NCBI GenBank assembly: GCA_041671025.1
Contig: JBAZCI010000019.1
Location: 1 to 25,202 of the forward strand
Reading direction: 5' to 3'
Length of the DNA stretch: 25,202 nucleotides
Source: JBAZCI01 sp041671025
GTDB lineage: Bacteria > Patescibacteriota > Patescibacteriia > UBA10025
Part shown: in pieces, positions 22,302-25,202 of the stretch
How positions within the stretch are numbered: the first letter of the stretch is position 1
Layout of the letters: each line of letters begins with the position of its first letter
Notes under the pieces: generated by a model
Database searches by the model: none
What the model was told of the DNA's origin: nothing
What the model saw: the letters and a program-made list of their open reading frames with translations, nothing else
Made by a program: the position numbers and the translations under genes

Positions 22302-24374
22302 TTAGTTGCCGACGGAAGGGAGCAGAGATGAATAGAGCGTATTTCCGGAGACGATATAGATCATTCCCGAGCCGGTATTAACGTATACGTCCTCAACGGA
22401 AGAGATCTGGGGAGCGATGAGCCGATATTTGAAGCCCCAGTTGTTGTCGAAGAAATATAGCCTTCCTGATGCCGCAATAGCAATGAATCCTCCGTCCGGC
22501 TGCGGGGCCAGACGTACAAATGTTTCTTGCGGGAACGACAATTTGACGGTTGTTGAGACCCTTCCGTTTTTCAATACAAACACGGTGCCGTTTGCGGTAA
22601 GTACATGTATTCTCCCGTCAACCGCCAGTGAAACCGCAGAGGCAAGATCGATTTTTTCCTTCAGCCATGGAGTTGTTTTTCCTCCGGGCACGGCTTTATA
22701 TATCTGGTTTTCCTTTGTATCAAGCAGATAGATACCCTCACCATATGCGGCGATGGCTGTGGCATTCTTTTCTTTGATCGCTGTAACGGTATTTTGTAAC
22801 GCTATGGAAGATATTCGCACATCAAGCAAATAGAGATCGTTGGATTCATCGACAACGTAGTAGGCGCTGTCTGCCTTGTGGGCGAGAAGACGGGTATTTT
22901 TTTCTGGCGCGATGGGTACGATGGAGAATGAGCCTTCTTTTTCTCCCATGGGGTAGCGATATAGGAGTGATAGGGGATTTCCTATTGCGACAAGGGTATT
23001 CTCATCCGCTACGATCCTTTTTGGAGATAAAGAGAACAGGGCGTGTTTGAAGTCGGTGATCGGAGTGAGGCTTGGGAGTATCCTATTGCCATAAATCTTG
23101 TCCTCTATGCCGAGTGTTTCGTCGATAATGGCTTTGGCATCCTGTTTGATATCATTTTTTGCCGCAAAATATTCAAGAATTCCCTTTGCTTTCTCGCGTG
23201 CTTTTGCCAGGATATCGCTTGCCTGTTGTCTGTCTTGTGTTGTCTCGGCGAGGTGCGATGCTTGTGCCATTTCCTGTTGTATGGTTATCAGTTGGGCCTG
23301 GAATGACCGGTTCACCGAATAAAACTTATAATAGATGCCCGCAATGATGACAATGGCAATGATGACAAAGCCGACATAATGCTTGAGGAATATAGCGGCA
23401 TGCTGGTGAAAGTTCTTTGCTCTCGGGACATATGCTTCGATATCCGGCAATATCGGTTTTCTTTTTTTCAGCATTTCAAAAGATTTTTTTGAAACTTTTT
23501 TTGTCAGCAGCCACAGGTATGAGAAGCCGAAAGCAACGTACCTGGCGACGATCGTATAAAAGGAAGATCTCGATGGAGACAGGGCAACTCTTGGGGCTTC
23601 CTCGTCTGTAGTAGTATGCTGTTGGGGTACGTATTTTTTGCGGATAGCGCTTGGAAGGTCGTTCGTCTGCTCTTCTATTTCAGGGGCAACCTTAACGAAC
23701 AATAATGCACAGCTTTCTTGCGATTCTCCGCTGTCTGTTTTTGGGGGTTTCGCATATTCATGCATGTGGCGCATAAAATCGGAGAATGGCAGCGAAGAAT
23801 GCAGCGTTTGCACCGCTTTCATGCGTACGCGATGGAATAGATTTACCGTAGAAAGGATCAGCAGATCATTCTCTTTCAGGGTGCCTGTCGCAATAGTATC
23901 GAATAATTTTTTTGAAGAAGGATTTTCACGGCTTCTTACGATCTTTTTTGCCATATTAATGAGCTGGTCTCCCCGCAGCAACATGGCGGATATATTGCCG
24001 GAGCGCGTAAATTGAATATCGAGCCCCCTGATGTTGGCAATAAAGAAATCAAGGTGTACTTTATGGAACTCCCCGGCTTTTTTCATTTCGGAGATAGTGA
24101 TGTTCATCCTGCGCAGAGTATTTTCAAAGCTGTCTTTGGGGTTTTCTTTGTACCGAAGGTAGAATTCTCTTCTGAACAGCGAAGCAAGAATATGGAACTT
24201 CTTTGCGATGGAGGACTGCCGCTCTTCGTGGTATGCCTGCATAATGATATACAGGTTTCCCATTTCCTCCTCTTCGATCGCCGAGGGCTCAAACACAAAG
24301 CTTTCGACATGAATGCCGTTCTTTTTGTGGTTCCACACGAGCTCCTGTACTTTTAGTTCGAGATTGTGGTGCAT
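22302..24374 (-). CDS. PP2C-like (probably inactive) membrane protein with C-terminal propeller (690 aa)
   Basis: The N-terminal part (residues about 1-230) has the outline of a PP2C/PPM phosphatase: FVFEP...EMGNLYIIMQ, FTRSGNISAMLLRGDQLINM (matching the N-x-G-x-S-x-x-x-L-x-R strand pair), LKENDLLILSTVNLF (matching gD-x-l-l-l-a-S-D-G) and SCALLFVKV. The metal-binding D-G-x-x-G motif is not visible, so it may be a pseudophosphatase or sensor. A weak hydrophobic segment at about 272-291 and a clear helix at about 333-350 (VGFVIIAIVIIAGIYYKFY) span the membrane. A Gln/Ala-rich coiled stretch (about 355-420) leads to a beta-propeller-like domain (430-690) with repeats such as GEGIYLLDTKENQIYKAVPGG and DGRIHVLTANGTVFVLKNGR. 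The start ATG 24374 avoids a hydrophobic 16-residue extension that begins in spacer sequence. Possible role: coupling an outside sensor to an inside regulatory domain; inferred only. Confidence 0.72.
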   Translation of the reverse strand: MHHNLELKVQELVWNHKKNGIHVESFVFEPSAIEEEEMGNLYIIMQAYHEERQSSIAKKFHILASLFRREFYLRYKENPKDSFENTLRRMNITISEMKKAGEFHKVHLDFFIANIRGLDIQFTRSGNISAMLLRGDQLINMAKKIVRSRENPSSKKLFDTIATGTLKENDLLILSTVNLFHRVRMKAVQTLHSSLPFSDFMRHMHEYAKPPKTDSGESQESCALLFVKVAPEIEEQTNDLPSAIRKKYVPQQHTTTDEEAPRVALSPSRSSFYTIVARYVAFGFSYLWLLTKKVSKKSFEMLKKRKPILPDIEAYVPRAKNFHQHAAIFLKHYVGFVIIAIVIIAGIYYKFYSVNRSFQAQLITIQQEMAQASHLAETTQDRQQASDILAKAREKAKGILEYFAAKNDIKQDAKAIIDETLGIEDKIYGNRILPSLTPITDFKHALFSLSPKRIVADENTLVAIGNPLSLLYRYPMGEKEGSFSIVPIAPEKNTRLLAHKADSAYYVVDESNDLYLLDVRISSIALQNTVTAIKEKNATAIAAYGEGIYLLDTKENQIYKAVPGGKTTPWLKEKIDLASAVSLAVDGRIHVLTANGTVFVLKNGRVSTTVKLSFPQETFVRLAPQPDGGFIAIAASGRLYFFDNNWGFKYRLIAPQISSVEDVYVNTGSGMIYIVSGNTLYSSLLPSVGN

Positions 24375-24502
24375 ATTCAGTATCTCTATTATTACTATCA
24401 CACAAAAGACGAAAGAATGCAAAATAATACTTGGGATAACGGCCTATTAGCAGAGCACTTCGTTCTCTGCCACGGCCTTCCCGCTTGTTCCCTAAAGTTT
24501 AA
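24375..24502. other. Intergenic stretch with a GCAGAG/CTCTGC hairpin
   Basis: Upstream of the minus-strand gene. It contains a hairpin GCAGAG (24450-24455) with CTCTGC (24465-24470), enclosed by GGCC at 24441 and 24474. No ORF or tRNA is recognised. A convincing promoter for the minus-strand gene was not found; GATACT four bases before its ATG is the best -10 candidate. Confidence 0.45.
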
Positions 24503-24623
24503 GCGAGCCCTGTTAGAATCTCAGCAATTATGGATGGTAATAAAGATAACGCAAGGCGAAGCCGCTTTGCTTTCGGAGTTGGTATAACTAAGGACATGGA
24601 TAAGATTTCTAACAGGGCGAGCC
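24503..24623 (+). repeat. 110-bp interspersed element, copy C
   Basis: Bounded by direct GCGAGCC (24503-24509 and 24617-24623). The inner ends CCTGTTAGAA/TTCTAACAGG show compensatory C-to-T and G-to-A changes relative to copy B. The interior retains ATCTCAGCAAT, GCAAGGCGAAGCCGCTTTGCTT and GGATAAGATTTCTAAC. Same orientation as copy B. Confidence 0.82.
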
Positions 24624-24648
24624 ATTGTCTTTGTAAGACCCTCACGGA

Positions 24649-24700
24649 GAGTATTTGGCAGGGTCCCCGATATATTATCGGAGCAAATACTCGACCTGCC
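24649..24700 (+). other. Nested inverted repeats with pseudoknot geometry
   Basis: GAGTATTTG (24649-24657) pairs with CAAATACTC (24684-24692). Inside it, CCGATA (24667-24672) pairs with TATCGG (24676-24681). GGCAGG (24657-24662), inside the outer stem, is complementary to CCTGCC (24695-24700) outside it. As RNA this allows an H-type pseudoknot or two alternative folds. Confidence 0.5.
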
Positions 24701-24920
24701 CGCCATATGCCAATGAGCTGATATGGTAGGACCAAAACCTTTTATTATATGATAAAAATTATTTTTAAACTAAAATCACGGAAAAGGCCTCGGCAGGCGG
24801 GGTGGGAGCGCGGCGAACCGCAGGGTAAGCCGACGCGTGTCTTACAAGGACAATGACGAGCGGGGTTGATTTTACACGAATTTTATTTTACTATCACAGT
24901 GAGGATAATTATAGTATCGT
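24701..24920. other. Intergenic stretch with small hairpins before the last gene
   Basis: It contains CCATAT...ATATGG (24703-24726), GCGG-CGAA-CCGC (24810-24821), GTAAG...CTTAC (24825-24845) and a GCGGGGTTGAT at 24860-24870 that resembles one end of the interspersed repeats. No coding frame with support was found. Confidence 0.4.
24887..24915 (+). promoter_or_regulatory. Promoter of the terminal winged-helix gene
   Basis: TTTACT (24887-24892), a 17-nt spacer and TATAGT (24910-24915). The ATG at 24921 follows after five bases, again a leaderless layout. Confidence 0.55.
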
Positions 24921-25202
24921 ATGAAGAAAAAAGAACATTCAGACGCGCTTCTCGAAAGGCTTTTTGATGCCGAAAAACGAATGCGCGTGATAAAGTTATT
25001 TATTCGCAATGAGGCCGCGGCTTTTACTGCAAAAGATGTCGCGGGCAGGCTCAAAATAACGACAAAAGCCGCAAAGGAGCATCTTGAAAAGCTGGCGGCA
25101 ATCGGATTTGTCACAGCACGGCATTTTCGCAGGGGCGCCCAATACCAGACAAATGCCTCTTTTGTGCTGTATGATGATGTAAAAAATTTGGTGGTGAAAA
25201 CT
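24921..25202 (+). CDS. Winged-helix DNA-binding protein, N-terminal part (3' end outside window)
   Basis: The frame is open to the end of the window, giving 94 residues. Residues about 7-70 form a winged helix-turn-helix (LLERLFDAEKRMRVIKLFIRNEAAAFTAKDVAGRLKITTKAAKEHLEKLAAIGFVTARHF): helix-strand, the turn FTAKDVAGRLK, recognition helix TKAAKEHLEKLAAIGFV, and a basic wing HFRRGAQYQTN. The pattern is that of ArsR/MarR-like transcription regulators, in which the second helix pair contacts operator DNA. Residues after about 75 (ASFVLYDDVKNLVVKT) begin another element. No metal or ligand site is visible in this part. The start is set by the ATG five bases after the -10 box; no Shine-Dalgarno is seen. 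The regulated target is unknown. Confidence 0.78.
   Translation, partial: MKKKEHSDALLERLFDAEKRMRVIKLFIRNEAAAFTAKDVAGRLKITTKAAKEHLEKLAAIGFVTARHFRRGAQYQTNASFVLYDDVKNLVVKT

Noticed and set aside
16231..24623. CRISPR array
   Set aside because: The repeats are single copies kilobases apart, about 110 bp long and without regular spacers.

Overview
The window reads as a chromosomal segment of a small-genome bacterium of the Candidate Phyla Radiation (Patescibacteria, probably a Parcubacteria-like lineage). The evidence is indirect. Coding is dense, with short intergenic gaps and short versions of housekeeping proteins (EF-Ts of about 200 residues). Several genes look leaderless, with an ATG 5-7 nt after a -10 box. 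Large secreted proteins carry the GWAW...GWISFxC type of motif that I associate with these lineages. TGA is used as a normal stop and there is no sign of recoding. The phylum assignment is an inference.

Layout. 1-393 is the 3' end of a lytic transglycosylase gene. It converges on prfA and rpmE (minus strand). A divergent promoter region (1871-2023) then leads to rpsB, tsf and a small membrane protein gene. 3995-4751 is a tRNA/ribosomal cluster: tRNA-Thr(TGT), tRNA-Tyr(GTA), tRNA-Thr(GGT), rpmG (52 aa) and tRNA-Trp(CCA), with strong hairpin terminators. 4894-16026 is a surface/secretion region. It holds a membrane-anchored protein interrupted by a 10-N assembly gap, an Ig-like secreted protein broken by an in-frame TAA, a 1948-residue protein with about 28 propeller-like repeats, and a 1211-residue protein with seven Ig-like repeats that each carry a cysteine pair. 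16429-18504 encodes an unusual protein built as two tandem copies of winged helix plus calcineurin-like phosphoesterase, the first copy catalytically degenerate. Next come a basic hypothetical protein, the overlapping pair pcm/mltG, and rplJ-rplL under an L10-type leader with an attenuator hairpin. A minus-strand PP2C-like/propeller membrane protein converges on rplL. The window ends in a structured non-coding stretch and a truncated winged-helix regulator.

The least ordinary features are these. (1) The duplicated wHTH-phosphoesterase protein, with its own promoter, strong Shine-Dalgarno and C-rich codon use. (2) A family of about 110-bp interspersed elements (16231-16353, 21020-21140, 24503-24623) with compensatory changes in their terminal stems; two copies end in a TTGAC that forms the -35 box of the next gene. 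(3) tRNA-Thr genes embedded in longer palindromes that resemble the ends of those elements. (4) A recurring leaderless-promoter layout. (5) The giant extracellular propeller/Ig locus. No CRISPR array, transposase, integrase or rRNA gene was seen.
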